From assembly GCA_046590705.1 (NCBI GenBank), contig JBKJUK010000117.1, positions 1 to 40,494 on the forward strand: a DNA stretch of 40,494 bases. Reading direction: 5' to 3'. The stretch is from JBKJUK01 sp046590705 (GTDB lineage Bacteria; Acidobacteriota; Thermoanaerobaculia; Gp7-AA8). Every line of letters begins with the position of its first letter. Position 1 is the first letter of the stretch. The notes beneath the pieces were generated by a model that was given only the letters and a program-made list of their open reading frames with translations, had not been told where the DNA came from and searched no databases. Below are positions 24,234 to 32,500 of this stretch, piece by piece. A program made the translations under genes and the position numbers.

Positions 24234-24530
24234 TCAGACAGGCAGGCGTCGAGGAAACTGGTAACGGACCGCGCTGGCGCCTACCCTGCGGATGTCCCGA
24301 CCGAGATATTCGATCTTCACTGACCGCATCGGATCTTTCTGCAGTTTCGCAAGAGCGCTCTTCCACAGAACGATCGAGGCGAGTTTCCAGCCAGGCTTCC
24401 TCAGGCGGATGCGGATGGTCTGGTCGTCTTCGAACATTTCCGCAGTCACTCCTGGAAGGAGCCGCAGAAGCTGCTCGGCCACCCGCATGTCCGCTGATTC
24501 AATCTTGTCTGCCGCCACGATGCACCTCAC
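24234..24530 (-). CDS. Small protein of unknown function
   Basis: A 98-residue frame beginning at GTG 24530 (MRCIVAADKIESADMRVAEQLL). An ATG at codon 15 is a second possible start. The composition looks coding: amphipathic N-terminal helix (RVAEQLLRLLPGV), a beta-like TIRIRLRKPGWKLASIVLW and a basic C-terminus (YLGRDIRRVGASAVRYQFPRRLPV). No signal peptide or membrane helix. No family recognised. It stands alone between the Lrp/AsnC promoter region and a repeat-bearing gap. Confidence 0.55.
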   Translation of the reverse strand: MRCIVAADKIESADMRVAEQLLRLLPGVTAEMFEDDQTIRIRLRKPGWKLASIVLWKSALAKLQKDPMRSVKIEYLGRDIRRVGASAVRYQFPRRLPV

Positions 24531-24700
24531 TGTTCTGTATGAGTAGACGCGCTGCAGCTGGAATGGTTTGAAGAAACAGGCAAAGTTTCTGTGAACAAAC
24601 TGTTTAGAGACGCTTTGTGGGGAGGGTTCTAGCGCGAGGAAGAGGATCCGTGTCCGGGGAATGCGGGAGAGAAGACGCCTTCGAACTCAGTGGGTCCCGT

Positions 24701-24720
24701 CACAGGCAGGATTGCCTGTG
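24701..24720. repeat. CACAGGC palindrome, half element
   Basis: A single palindrome copy. CCTTCGAACTCAGTGGGTCC (about 24678-24697) lies before it and matches the right subterminal block of the full elements, but no left partner is present. It lies in the 307-bp gap before queA, which otherwise contains a short heptad array and a hairpin. Confidence 0.85.
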
Positions 24721-24738
24721 CTCCACACAACCTGCGGC

Positions 24739-24759
24739 TTCGTCGTTCTGCGTTCATCA
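24739..24759. repeat. Short heptanucleotide array
   Basis: Three units: TTCGTCG, TTCTGCG, TTCATCA. It ends in the same TTCATCA unit that closes the array at 16530-16571. Confidence 0.65.
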
Positions 24760-24794
24760 GCCTGGCCTCACAGACGTGCACTATCATCCGCGTA

Positions 24795-24819
24795 GAGTCT
24801 GGTCCGCCGGACCAGACTC
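24795..24819 (+). promoter_or_regulatory. Perfect hairpin upstream of queA
   Basis: Arms GAGTCTGGTCC (24795-24805) and GGACCAGACTC (24809-24819) with a 3-base loop GCC. The hairpin ends 18 bases before the queA ATG, leaving the ribosome site free but very close. No T run follows, so it is not a typical terminator. It could be an operator or a 5' leader structure. Confidence 0.5.
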
Positions 24820-24837
24820 GTGGAAGGGCCTGAGCTG

Positions 24838-25941
24838 ATGCTGCTGTCTGATTTTGATTTCGATCTTCCCGCGGAGCTGATCGCGCAGCAGGCACCGGAG
24901 CGCGGGACCTCGCGCATGATGCTTCTCGATCCAGTCATCGGGTTCACTCAGCACCTCCGGTTCGCCGACTTTCCCGCTCAGCTCCGTGCTGGCGACCTGC
25001 TCGTACTCAACGACACACGCGTGCTGCCGGCGCGCCTGCTGGCCGCTCCCAACGGGAACATGACTCGCCCCATCGAACTCCTGCTCATCCGCGAGCTCGA
25101 GCCTCTTCAATGGGAAGCGTGGTGTAAACCTGCCAGGCGAGTGAATCGCGGCGACACGCTGCATTTCGCTGACGATTTCAAAGCAGTGATCGAGGAAAAG
25201 AAGGAGGACGGAAGCGTCGTGGTTCGCTTCTCATCTGCAAGCGAAGAAGCGTTCTGGCTGCAGCTGGACCGCTTCGGATCGGCGCCGCTGCCGCCGTACA
25301 TCCGCCGGGACTCGGCGGCCACGCCTTCAGATTCCGACAAGGACGCTTACCAGACCGTCTACGCGGATCAGCGCGGAGCCGTGGCAGCGCCGACCGCCGG
25401 ACTGCATTTCACCAGCGACATCCTCGAACGGATTGCTGCGGCCGGCGTGGAAGTCGTAAGGATTACGCTGCACGTTGGAATCGGCACCTTCAAGCCGGTA
25501 AAGGTCGTACAGATTGCCGACCACCGCATGGATCGGGAGCACTACCAGATTTCTGCAGAAGCGGCCGAAGCACTGAATGCCGGGCGGCGCGAGGGACGAC
25601 GAATCGTCGCCGTCGGCACCACCTCGACGCGTGCACTCGAGAGCGCCCTGCGCGAGAGTGACTACTTCACTGCAGGAAGTTTCGAAACGGACATCTTCAT
25701 GACGCCCGGTTACAGCTTCAAGGCTGTCGATGCTCTGCTGACGAATTTTCACCTGCCGCGCTCGACTCTGCTCATGCTCGTTTCAGCGTTTGCAGGAGTC
25801 GATTTCGTCCGCGAGGCTTACGCACTGGCCATCAAGGATAGGTATCGCTTCTACAGCTACGGCGACTGTATGTTCATTGTGAATCGGGCCGGGGCGCTGC
25901 GGGCCGGGGGCCGGGGGCCGGAGTCAGACGGTGCAGCGTGA
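24838..25941 (+). CDS. queA: S-adenosylmethionine:tRNA ribosyltransferase-isomerase
   Basis: Transfers and isomerises the ribosyl part of SAM onto preQ1 at the wobble position of tRNAs, giving epoxyqueuosine. From ATG 24838 it has 367 residues. Family motifs: MLLSDFDFDLPAELIAQQAPERGTSRMM at the start, LVLNDTRVLPARL, LPPYIRR, YQTVYADQRGAVAAPTAGLHFT, ITLHVGIGTFKPV, GTTSTRALES and LLTNFHLPRSTLLMLVSAF. GTG 24820 would add six residues and fall on the hairpin loop edge, so ATG is preferred. The ending after YSYGDCMFIVNR (RAGALRAGGRGPESDGAA) is encoded by a GGGCCGG heptad array and is not part of the family. No preQ1 riboswitch was recognised. Confidence 0.96.
   Translation: MLLSDFDFDLPAELIAQQAPERGTSRMMLLDPVIGFTQHLRFADFPAQLRAGDLLVLNDTRVLPARLLAAPNGNMTRPIELLLIRELEPLQWEAWCKPARRVNRGDTLHFADDFKAVIEEKKEDGSVVVRFSSASEEAFWLQLDRFGSAPLPPYIRRDSAATPSDSDKDAYQTVYADQRGAVAAPTAGLHFTSDILERIAAAGVEVVRITLHVGIGTFKPVKVVQIADHRMDREHYQISAEAAEALNAGRREGRRIVAVGTTSTRALESALRESDYFTAGSFETDIFMTPGYSFKAVDALLTNFHLPRSTLLMLVSAFAGVDFVREAYALAIKDRYRFYSYGDCMFIVNRAGALRAGGRGPESDGAA
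25886..25928. repeat. Heptanucleotide array (GGGCCGG type) at the queA 3' end
   Basis: GGGCCGG, an 8-base irregular unit, then GGGCCGG three times and AGTCAGA. It lies within the last codons of queA and makes its tail glycine/arginine rich. Confidence 0.8.
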
Positions 25942-26015
25942 TCTTTTATCGAAGGGGCGCCTTGCCTGGAGTTTGAAGGATTACGCGTACGCGGACCGGT
26001 CGCGCTTTTGTGGAG

Positions 26016-26166
26016 CACAGGCAATCCTGCCTGTGGCGCGACGCACTGAATTCGAAGGACGATTGCGTGCAGCATGACCGATATGTCGCTCCCATCGGTA
26101 ACTCTCCGAAAATCGAGCAACGGGTCTTGAACTCACCTCCCCGCGCCACAGGCAGGATTGCCTGTG
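26016..26166. repeat. Inverted pair of the CACAGGC palindrome, full element in reverse orientation
   Basis: Palindromes at 26016-26035 and 26147-26166. After the first comes GCGCGACGCACTGAATTCGA, the reverse complement of the right block of 5757-5916 with two differences in 23 bases. Before the second comes TCTTGAACTCACCTCCCCGC, the reverse complement of the left block with several differences. The element is therefore inverted relative to the copies at 5757 and 13681. Confidence 0.88.
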
Positions 26167-26217
26167 CCACGCAGTCGCTGTGCTCTCTCTACGGGCTTTG
26201 ATGTCAGTTGGTCCAGT

Positions 26218-26237
26218 CACAGGCAGGATTGCCTGTG
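26218..26237. repeat. CACAGGC palindrome, solitary copy
   Basis: A third palindrome in the queA-to-MogA/MoaB gap, with GTTGGTCCAGT before it, as in the 9174-9406 units (GTTGGTCCCGT). The 344-bp gap holds this and the element at 26016-26166; no gene was seen. Confidence 0.8.
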
Positions 26238-26285
26238 CTCCACACTTCCGCGTGGAATGTTGATGCGCCGCGCATAATGAATCGC

Positions 26286-26801
26286 ATGAATATCCGTGCT
26301 CGTGTCATCACCTGTAGTGACGCTGCTTCCCGCGGTGAGCGGGTCGATCGTTCGGGGCCGGCGGTGCGGACGATTCTTGCTGTCGCGGGATTCGATGTAG
26401 ACCGCATCGAGGTCCATCCTGATCACAGAGAATCCATTAGAGATGCCATTGTGCGAGCCATCGACGCGGACGGAATCCGACTCGTTGTTACGACTGGAGG
26501 GACCGGGATCGCACCGACCGATGTGACTCCGGAGGCGACGGCCGAGGCTGGAGAGAAACGGTTGGATGGCTTCGGAGAGTTGATGAGAATGACCTCGCTG
26601 AAGGTAACTCGAACGGCGGCGCTTTCGCGTGCCGCAGCTTGGACGCGACACTCGGCACTCATCGTGAATCTACCGGGAAGCGTCAGAGGAGCTGAAGAGA
26701 ACCTCGCAGCGGTGCTGGATCTGATTCCACACGCGCTCGAGTTACTCGTTGGCACTCCGATCGAAACTCATCCCGAAATCCCTTCAGCGGAGAAACAATG
26801 A
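26286..26801 (+). CDS. MogA/MoaB-family molybdopterin adenylyltransferase
   Basis: A 171-residue protein of the MoCF-binding fold that adenylylates molybdopterin before metal insertion. Visible motifs: VITCSDAASRGERVDRSGP near the N-terminus, VVTTGGTGIAPTDVTPEAT (about 68-86, the nucleotide-binding loop) and LIVNLPGSVRGAEENLAAVLDLIPHALELL. Length fits MoaB better than MogA. The frame extends to 26208, but the upstream part is the CACAGGC repeat, so ATG 26286 (or 26277) is chosen. The stop overlaps the namZ start (ATGA at 26798-26801). No other molybdenum cofactor gene is in the window. Confidence 0.88.
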   Translation: MNIRARVITCSDAASRGERVDRSGPAVRTILAVAGFDVDRIEVHPDHRESIRDAIVRAIDADGIRLVVTTGGTGIAPTDVTPEATAEAGEKRLDGFGELMRMTSLKVTRTAALSRAAAWTRHSALIVNLPGSVRGAEENLAAVLDLIPHALELLVGTPIETHPEIPSAEKQ

Positions 26802-27973
26802 CAGTCATCCCCGGTCTCGAACTGCTTGTCGAAGATCCGAAGCCCATTCTTGGAAAAAACATCGGCTTGGTGACACACCAGAGTGCGGTCACGCGTGATC
26901 TGCGGCACGCTGCGGCGCTGCTGCATGGCGACGATCGCTGGAAACTCACGCAGCTCTTCGGTCCCGAACATGGGATCTGGGGCGAGGCCCAGGACATGGC
27001 TGATGTCGATGACTCTGCCGATCCTCTCACCGGCCTCCCGATTCATTCGCTTTACGGAAAGCGTGAAGAGCAACTGGTGCCTCCATCCGAACTGTTGAGC
27101 AAACTCGATGCGCTGGTGATCGACCTGCAGGATGTCGGTTCGCGCTATTACACCTTCGTCTACACCATGGCCATCTGCATGCGGGAAGCTGCGAAGGTCA
27201 AGGTTCCTGTCATCGTGCTCGACCGGCCGAACCCGATCAACGGCGTTCAGATGGAAGGGAACATCCGCGAGGACAAGTACTCGAGTTTCGTCGGCATGTA
27301 TCCGCTGCCTGTGCGTCACGGCATGACCGCGGGTGAACTCGCGCGATTTTTCAACAAGCAGGCCGCCTTTGGTTGCGAGTTGACGGTGATTCCGATGCGC
27401 GGCTGGAAGCGTTCGATGTGGTTCGAGGATACGAAACTTCCCTGGGTGATTCCGTCGCCGAACATGCCCACAGTGGACACAGCGGCGGTCTATCCAGGCA
27501 TGTGTCTGATCGAAGGCACCAATCTGAGTGAAGGCCGCGGCACCACGCACCCCTTCACATTCTTCGGAGCACCCTGGCTCAACCCTTTTCAACTCTCCGA
27601 CGCCATGAACGAGGTCGGACTCCCTGGCGTCATCTTCCGTCCACACAACTTCCTTCCAATGTTTCAAAAGCAGGGAGGGAAAGTGTGCGGCGGAGTGGAG
27701 ATGCACGTCACCGATCGCGCCAGCTTCGAGCCTTTCCGCACGGGATTGTGGTGCGTGAAGGTGGCCAGAGATCAGAACATCGAGAAGTTCGACTGGCGAC
27801 GTGAGACCTACGAGTTCGTCTCGGATCGGCTGGCCATCGATCTGCTGGCTGGCAGCGCGGGATTCCGAGAGAAGCTCGAAGCGGGTGGAACCCCGGACGA
27901 ATGGAGGGCGGAGTGGAAGGGTGAGACCGAAGAGTTCGCAAAGTTGCGCGAGGAGTTCCTGCTGTATTCGTGA
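26798..27973 (+). CDS. namZ: Exo-beta-N-acetylmuramidase NamZ-like (DUF1343, GH171)
   Basis: The family cleaves N-acetylmuramic acid from the non-reducing end of peptidoglycan fragments. The 391-residue protein shows the N-terminal NIGLVTHQSAVTRDL, LFGPEHGIWG, the conserved DLQDVGSRYYTFVYTM, VLDRPNPI, WVIPSPNMPT and GTNLSEGRGTTHPF. Length is normal. No signal peptide is visible: the protein begins MTVIPGLELLVEDPKPILGKN. That points to a cytoplasmic enzyme acting on recycled muropeptides, unlike the exported NamZ of Bacillus or Bacteroidota. It overlaps the MogA/MoaB gene by 4 bases, an odd functional partner. Confidence 0.92.
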   Translation: MTVIPGLELLVEDPKPILGKNIGLVTHQSAVTRDLRHAAALLHGDDRWKLTQLFGPEHGIWGEAQDMADVDDSADPLTGLPIHSLYGKREEQLVPPSELLSKLDALVIDLQDVGSRYYTFVYTMAICMREAAKVKVPVIVLDRPNPINGVQMEGNIREDKYSSFVGMYPLPVRHGMTAGELARFFNKQAAFGCELTVIPMRGWKRSMWFEDTKLPWVIPSPNMPTVDTAAVYPGMCLIEGTNLSEGRGTTHPFTFFGAPWLNPFQLSDAMNEVGLPGVIFRPHNFLPMFQKQGGKVCGGVEMHVTDRASFEPFRTGLWCVKVARDQNIEKFDWRRETYEFVSDRLAIDLLAGSAGFREKLEAGGTPDEWRAEWKGETEEFAKLREEFLLYS

Positions 27974-27977
27974 AGCA

Positions 27978-28012
27978 GGCCGGGGGCCGGAGTCCGGAGG
28001 CCGGAGCCGGCA
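27978..28012. repeat. Heptanucleotide array (GGCCGGR type), left arm
   Basis: Five units: GGCCGGG, GGCCGGA, GTCCGGA, GGCCGGA, GCCGGCA. It begins 4 bases after the namZ stop. An inverted partner of two units lies at 28144-28158, just before the pseudouridine synthase start. The 130 bases between them contain a GTCATTCCG (28030-28038) like the end of the GTCATTCCGA elements and a GCTGACTAATGACTGACTAC stretch (28112-28131), also 7-periodic. Confidence 0.8.
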
Positions 28013-28161
28013 CATCAAAGGAAGGCAGCGTCATTCCGTGAGCGGAGATACCGACAAAGCCAAGGGACCCGGCGAGCGCAGCGTGCTCAAGGTTCGGCGC
28101 AACAGGATGCCTGCTGACTAATGACTGACTACAGCAACACCCCTCCGGCCCCCGGCCGAAG

Positions 28162-28836
28162 TTGCCGTTGCGCTACAGTGCCCGCCCAGTGCAAATACTC
28201 TACGAAGACGAGGCCCTCATTTTCGTCAACAAACCTGGCGATATCGTGGTGCAGCGTGCTTACGATGCGGACGAGCCTGTACTTTACGAAAACGTCAGCT
28301 CGTACCTTGCTGCGAAGAACGAGTCCGCATTTCTGATGCAGCGTCTCGATCGCGGAACCAGTGGAGTGATCTTCTTCTCGAAGCTCTCGAGCGTGAACGC
28401 CAACCTGACCCGGCAGTTCGAACAGAAGCGAATCACGAAAACCTACACCGCACTGACGCACGGACGAATTCTATGTGAACAGTTGATCGACGCGCCTCTG
28501 CTTCGCATCGGTCCCATCTCCTTCGGAGTTCGAGCGGCAGGAAAGCGCGCACTCACGGTGGTGAAACCGCTCTGCTCGACGGGGACCGCCACACTGGCCG
28601 GAATCCGTCTCCTCACGGGTCGAACCCACCAGATCCGTGTGCATCTCGCTGCAATCGACCATCCCCTCATTGGCGACTGGCTGTACGGCGCACGTGATGC
28701 AGCGCGACCGATGCTTCACGCGGCGCGTCTGGACATGCGGCATCCGCAGACCAACGAACCGCTCGTTGTCGAAGCACCTTTGCCGGAAGACTTCATAGAG
28801 GAGATGCGGGCGCGAGGCCTGCAACCATTCGGGTGA
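28162..28836 (+). CDS. RluA-family pseudouridine synthase
   Basis: Isomerises uridine to pseudouridine in rRNA or tRNA. The protein (224 residues from TTG 28162, or 215 from GTG 28189) begins its family match at VQILYEDEALIFVNKPGDIVV. The catalytic aspartate is D63 in QRLDRGTSGVIFFSK, where most relatives have HRLDRxTSG. Further matches are KRITKTYTALTHGR, IRLLTGRTHQIRVHLAAIDHPLIGDWLYG and the C-terminal LHAARLDMRHP. No S4 domain is present. Start choice is uncertain because a GGCCGGG heptad array covers the region just upstream. The RNA target cannot be read from sequence. Confidence 0.92.
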   Translation: MPLRYSARPVQILYEDEALIFVNKPGDIVVQRAYDADEPVLYENVSSYLAAKNESAFLMQRLDRGTSGVIFFSKLSSVNANLTRQFEQKRITKTYTALTHGRILCEQLIDAPLLRIGPISFGVRAAGKRALTVVKPLCSTGTATLAGIRLLTGRTHQIRVHLAAIDHPLIGDWLYGARDAARPMLHAARLDMRHPQTNEPLVVEAPLPEDFIEEMRARGLQPFG

Positions 28837-28964
28837 TCCAGAGAGCGATTCCGCTTCGCCTGTACGGATTCAGAAGGAACAGATCGAACAGTGTCCACGG
28901 CAATGGACGTAGTGTTACCCGCAAAGGCCATTTACCCCTTGTAAGTATTTGAATTACCGCGCCT

Positions 28965-28970
28965 TATACT
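28965..28970 (+). promoter_or_regulatory. Possible promoter of the small exported protein gene
   Basis: TATACT at 28965-28970 is a good -10 element 57 bases before the next gene, in an AT-richer stretch. No well-spaced -35 was found (TTGTAA and TTGAAT are at poor distances), so the call is weak. Confidence 0.35.
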
Positions 28971-29026
28971 GATTTCCGGAAGAATAAAGCCTTCACTGCA
29001 ACCGTTGTGATCGACAGGAGATTGAT

Positions 29027-29467
29027 ATGAACCTAAGAAAATTGCTGGCAGCAGCACTCATGACCATGAGCTTCACGGTCGCCGCATTCGCTCAGGGCTA
29101 TCGCGATCTCGACACCGCTTCCAACAGCATCGCCCGAGGATTCTCGGCTCGTGACGCGCAAAGAATCGCGGCGGGACTTGGTGAAGGCGACCAGGTCATG
29201 CTGCGATTTCCGGGACTCATCGAGCAATCGGGATTTTTCGGTCGCGATCAGGCCACGCTCCTACTCGAAAACCTTTTCGGAAAAGTTGAAACGGTCAGTT
29301 TCGAGAACGTCAGCACGAAGACAGTGAGAGCTCAGAATCAATATCACATCACCGCGAAATGGACGGTACGTTCCGGCGGGAGAACCGAAGAGCGGGATGT
29401 TTACGTGACCCTCGCGCAGAAAGGCGAGGTCTGGACAATCGTTTCTATCCAGTCATCCGGCCGCTGA
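29027..29467 (+). CDS. Small exported DUF4783/NTF2-like protein
   Basis: A 146-residue protein with a clear signal peptide (MNLRKLLAAALMTMSFTVAAFAQ, cleavage after AQ). The mature part looks like a small cone-shaped NTF2-like/DUF4783 domain: helix (DTASNSIARGFSARDAQRIAAGLG), VMLRFPGLIEQSGFFGRDQATLLLENLFGKV and three strands (SFENVSTKTVRAQNQYHITAKWTV; ERDVYVTLAQKGEVWTIVSIQ). The ATG has AGGAGA 8 bases upstream. A strong terminator follows 35 bases after the stop, so the gene forms its own transcript. Function unknown; no catalytic residues recognised. Confidence 0.85.
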   Translation: MNLRKLLAAALMTMSFTVAAFAQGYRDLDTASNSIARGFSARDAQRIAAGLGEGDQVMLRFPGLIEQSGFFGRDQATLLLENLFGKVETVSFENVSTKTVRAQNQYHITAKWTVRSGGRTEERDVYVTLAQKGEVWTIVSIQSSGR

Positions 29468-29502
29468 ACCAACGACCCACAACCTAAGAAGGTCGAATAC
29501 CT

Positions 29503-29532
29503 GAGGCGCCGTGCAGACGGCGCCTCTTCCTT
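29503..29532 (+). terminator. Rho-independent terminator
   Basis: Stem GAGGCGCCGT, loop GCAG, partner ACGGCGCCTC, followed by TTCCTT. It separates the small exported protein gene from the histidine kinase gene. Confidence 0.85.
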
Positions 29533-29574
29533 CGCTCACCAATCGACGAGGGCGCGCTGGTACTCTGAGAAGTC

Positions 29575-32500
29575 ATGGTCGACGCAGTCGCTAAGAAAAT
29601 TTCCCGGCCCGGGCCCCTCGATGCAGCAGTCGGCGCGCTCCTGCTGGCGGGTCTCGCCCTCCTTCTGACCACTTCCAAGGGCCTTCCGCTACTGGCCATT
29701 CTGGCCGCAACCGCAGCCCTCGCTGCTGCGATCTCGCGCTACCTTCCACTACGACTTTTCGCAGCGGTACTTTTCCTCACCGCAGGAACGGGTTTACTCA
29801 CCGAAGGATTGGCGCGCCGGATAGAGACCACACATTCGGGGCGCGTTGACGCGCAACTCGCCACCGATCGTTCGGAGATCAGCACGAGCCTGTCCCGCCT
29901 GCGCTCTACTTTGCGCTCGGGTTTGCGAGAAACTGCCGCGAGGATGGCCAGCAGTCGCGATCGGGCGGGACTGTTCTCAGCCCTGCAGGTTGCAGTGAAG
30001 GACCCGGTAAGCGGGGCCCGGATCGTCTCGCGCGACGGCAGAATTTTTGCCTGGTGGGGCCAGCAATTGAGTGGCGGTTCATCGGAACGTTATCAGTTCG
30101 ACGTACTCAATCTTTATGTAGTCGAGTCGTCTGCAGTCAACTGGAACGAAGCCACGTACAAGCTTCAACTTTTCACGCGGATTCCGAACGCACCGGAATC
30201 AAGCGCGCAGTCGGTGGTTCCGGCGTCGCGGTGGGTCACTTCCCGCAAGTTCCACAGCGGGACCCTCGTGGCCGCCGACGGCTCGAGGCGCACCATCATG
30301 GATTCGAGCGTGAGTCCCGCGCTCTACATGAACGTACTGGCCCGCTCCGCACCAGAGGTCGCTGACGAAACTCGCCGGCGGGGCCGGAGTGCTGCGGCGA
30401 TCGTGCTGGCGGCCGGACTGCTTCTGCTCGCCACACGCGCCCGCCTTTTACTGCGGAACCTCAACGCCACTCCGCTGGCCATCGCTTTCCTGCAAGGCTC
30501 TTTCATCCTGCTGGCACGAGCATCACTGCTCGGTCTGAATTACGAGACCGCCGGAATCCGCCTCCTCAACTTCGAACTCTTCGGCTCCCGGCTCCTCGGA
30601 CCTTTCACTCGCTCGCCTCTCGATCTCCTGCTCACATCTCTCGCATTCTTCGCTCTGGTACTGCTTCTGGTGCGAGGCCTTCTGGGCGGAAGGCGCGAGA
30701 CTCTGCTGATCCAGGCCTCCCTGCTCGCTCCTCTTTCGCTGCTGGCGGTTCGGGTAATCGAGAATGTGGTCAACAACTCCCGCGTCTCCGCGGTGCCGGA
30801 ACATATCCTTCCGGTGTCCGCAGGTCAGGCAGCCATCCTGGCAGCGCTTCTGATTCTTGCGTTCACCGCGGTCCTGCTCACCACGCACGCTGCACCGCTT
30901 CGCAAGTTGCTCGCGCCTGCGCTGATGGCAATTGCATCCGGCGTCGCGGTTCTGGCTGTAACCGATGGGCCAACCGAGCAGTGGGTTACAGCTGTGCTGA
31001 TCACAACGCTATTGCTGTTGTTTGCAGCTCGCGGTCTCCCGTTCTCCCGATCGATCAGGTTTGCCCTGATCACAACTGCCGCAGTGATCGTGCTCTTCGT
31101 TCCACTGGCGGTGCACGAACGAAATCGCAGCGAACGTTTCCTGACGGACACTTACGCTCCGCTCATTTCCGGAGAAAGCAATCAGCTGCGAACGATGATC
31201 GACAACTCGCTCTCCGATCAGTTCACGAGAACGGATCTGTCCTCGCTTCTTCCCGCGCCGATCAACGTGATGGACGTGTCCGACCTCGCCTATGCCCTCT
31301 GGAGACAGTCGGACCTGTCGCGCTGGGAAGTACCGGCGGTGATCAGCGTGAACGATCTGGCCGGCAATCGGCTCAGCCGCTTCGGGGTCGGCCTTCCTCA
31401 GTTCTCGGAAGGCGGCGCAGATGAACAGGAGACCCTGCGCGTCGGCAAGATGACTCGTGAGCTTCTGCATTATCCCTTCCAGCTTCGCGCTGCCGGAGCG
31501 ATTGTGGCACGCGGAACCGTGCATGTGGTCGATCCTACCGATGCGGCATCCCGCTCGTTTACCGACGCTTATCTGGCCTTTTTCAGTGCGGAACGGCAGC
31601 AGAGTCCTCTGCTGGCACGGGCCGTATCGGAACCGGTCATCTTCGATCTCGACGGGAACGTTCATGGTGACCCTTCGCTGCGGTTGCGTCAGAGCCCGAT
31701 GTACTACCTTCGGACCATGCGCGAAGGCGATGGTCGCTGGGTCCGTTCGAGCGGGAACGACCATCTCCGAATCTACCTGCGGCGCTCATCCAATGCGCTG
31801 CTGGCATTCCCTCTACTCACACCCTCCCGCAGCGATCAATTCCGAAGACTCGGCGGAGTGATGGTATGGGCGCTGGCGCTCCTGCTCCTCTTTCTGGCCC
31901 TCCGCGCATTGCCGACTGCTCTCGAATTCGTACGAGGATTCAGAACCAATTTCGGATTCAGAACGCGTACATCGTTCTATCTGACGGCAGTCGTCATCGT
32001 CCCCCTCCTGCTGTTCGTGCTTTTCGTGAAAGCCTATCTCGCCGACCGTCTCGAGGCCGAGTATCTGGAGCGGGGTCAGACCGCACTCAACACCGCACAA
32101 CGCGTGATCGAAGACTACCTGGCCTCCAGTGCTTCTTCGCGACCGGAGCAGGAGATCAACGACGAGATCCTCACCTGGCTGGCGCGAGTCATTGGTCATG
32201 ACCTGCATCTCTATCGAGATGATCAGGTGGTGGCATCGAGTCGCCGGGATCTGTTCAGCGCACATGTGGAATCGCTCAGGCTGCCGGGAGACATTTACTC
32301 ATCGATCGCACTCCGCGGCGCGCAGCTGGTGCGTGCCGAGCGCGAGTCGGGGAGTTCCAAGTTCGTGGAGATCTACAGTCCCATGACACTTTCGCGACAG
32401 GTCAACTACACGCTGGCCCTGCCTTTTATCGTACAGGGGCGCCAGATCGAGGAGCAGGTCAACGACCTCGCTGCAACCATCTACCTGCTGCTGGTCCTGC

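Noticed and set aside
26768..28018. 416-codon minus-strand frame
   Set aside because: It is antisense to namZ, whose family motifs are unmistakable; such long shadows are common in GC-rich DNA.
28121..28336. 71-codon frame starting ATG 28121
   Set aside because: It is out of frame with the pseudouridine synthase gene and its sequence has no coding character beyond the repeat.
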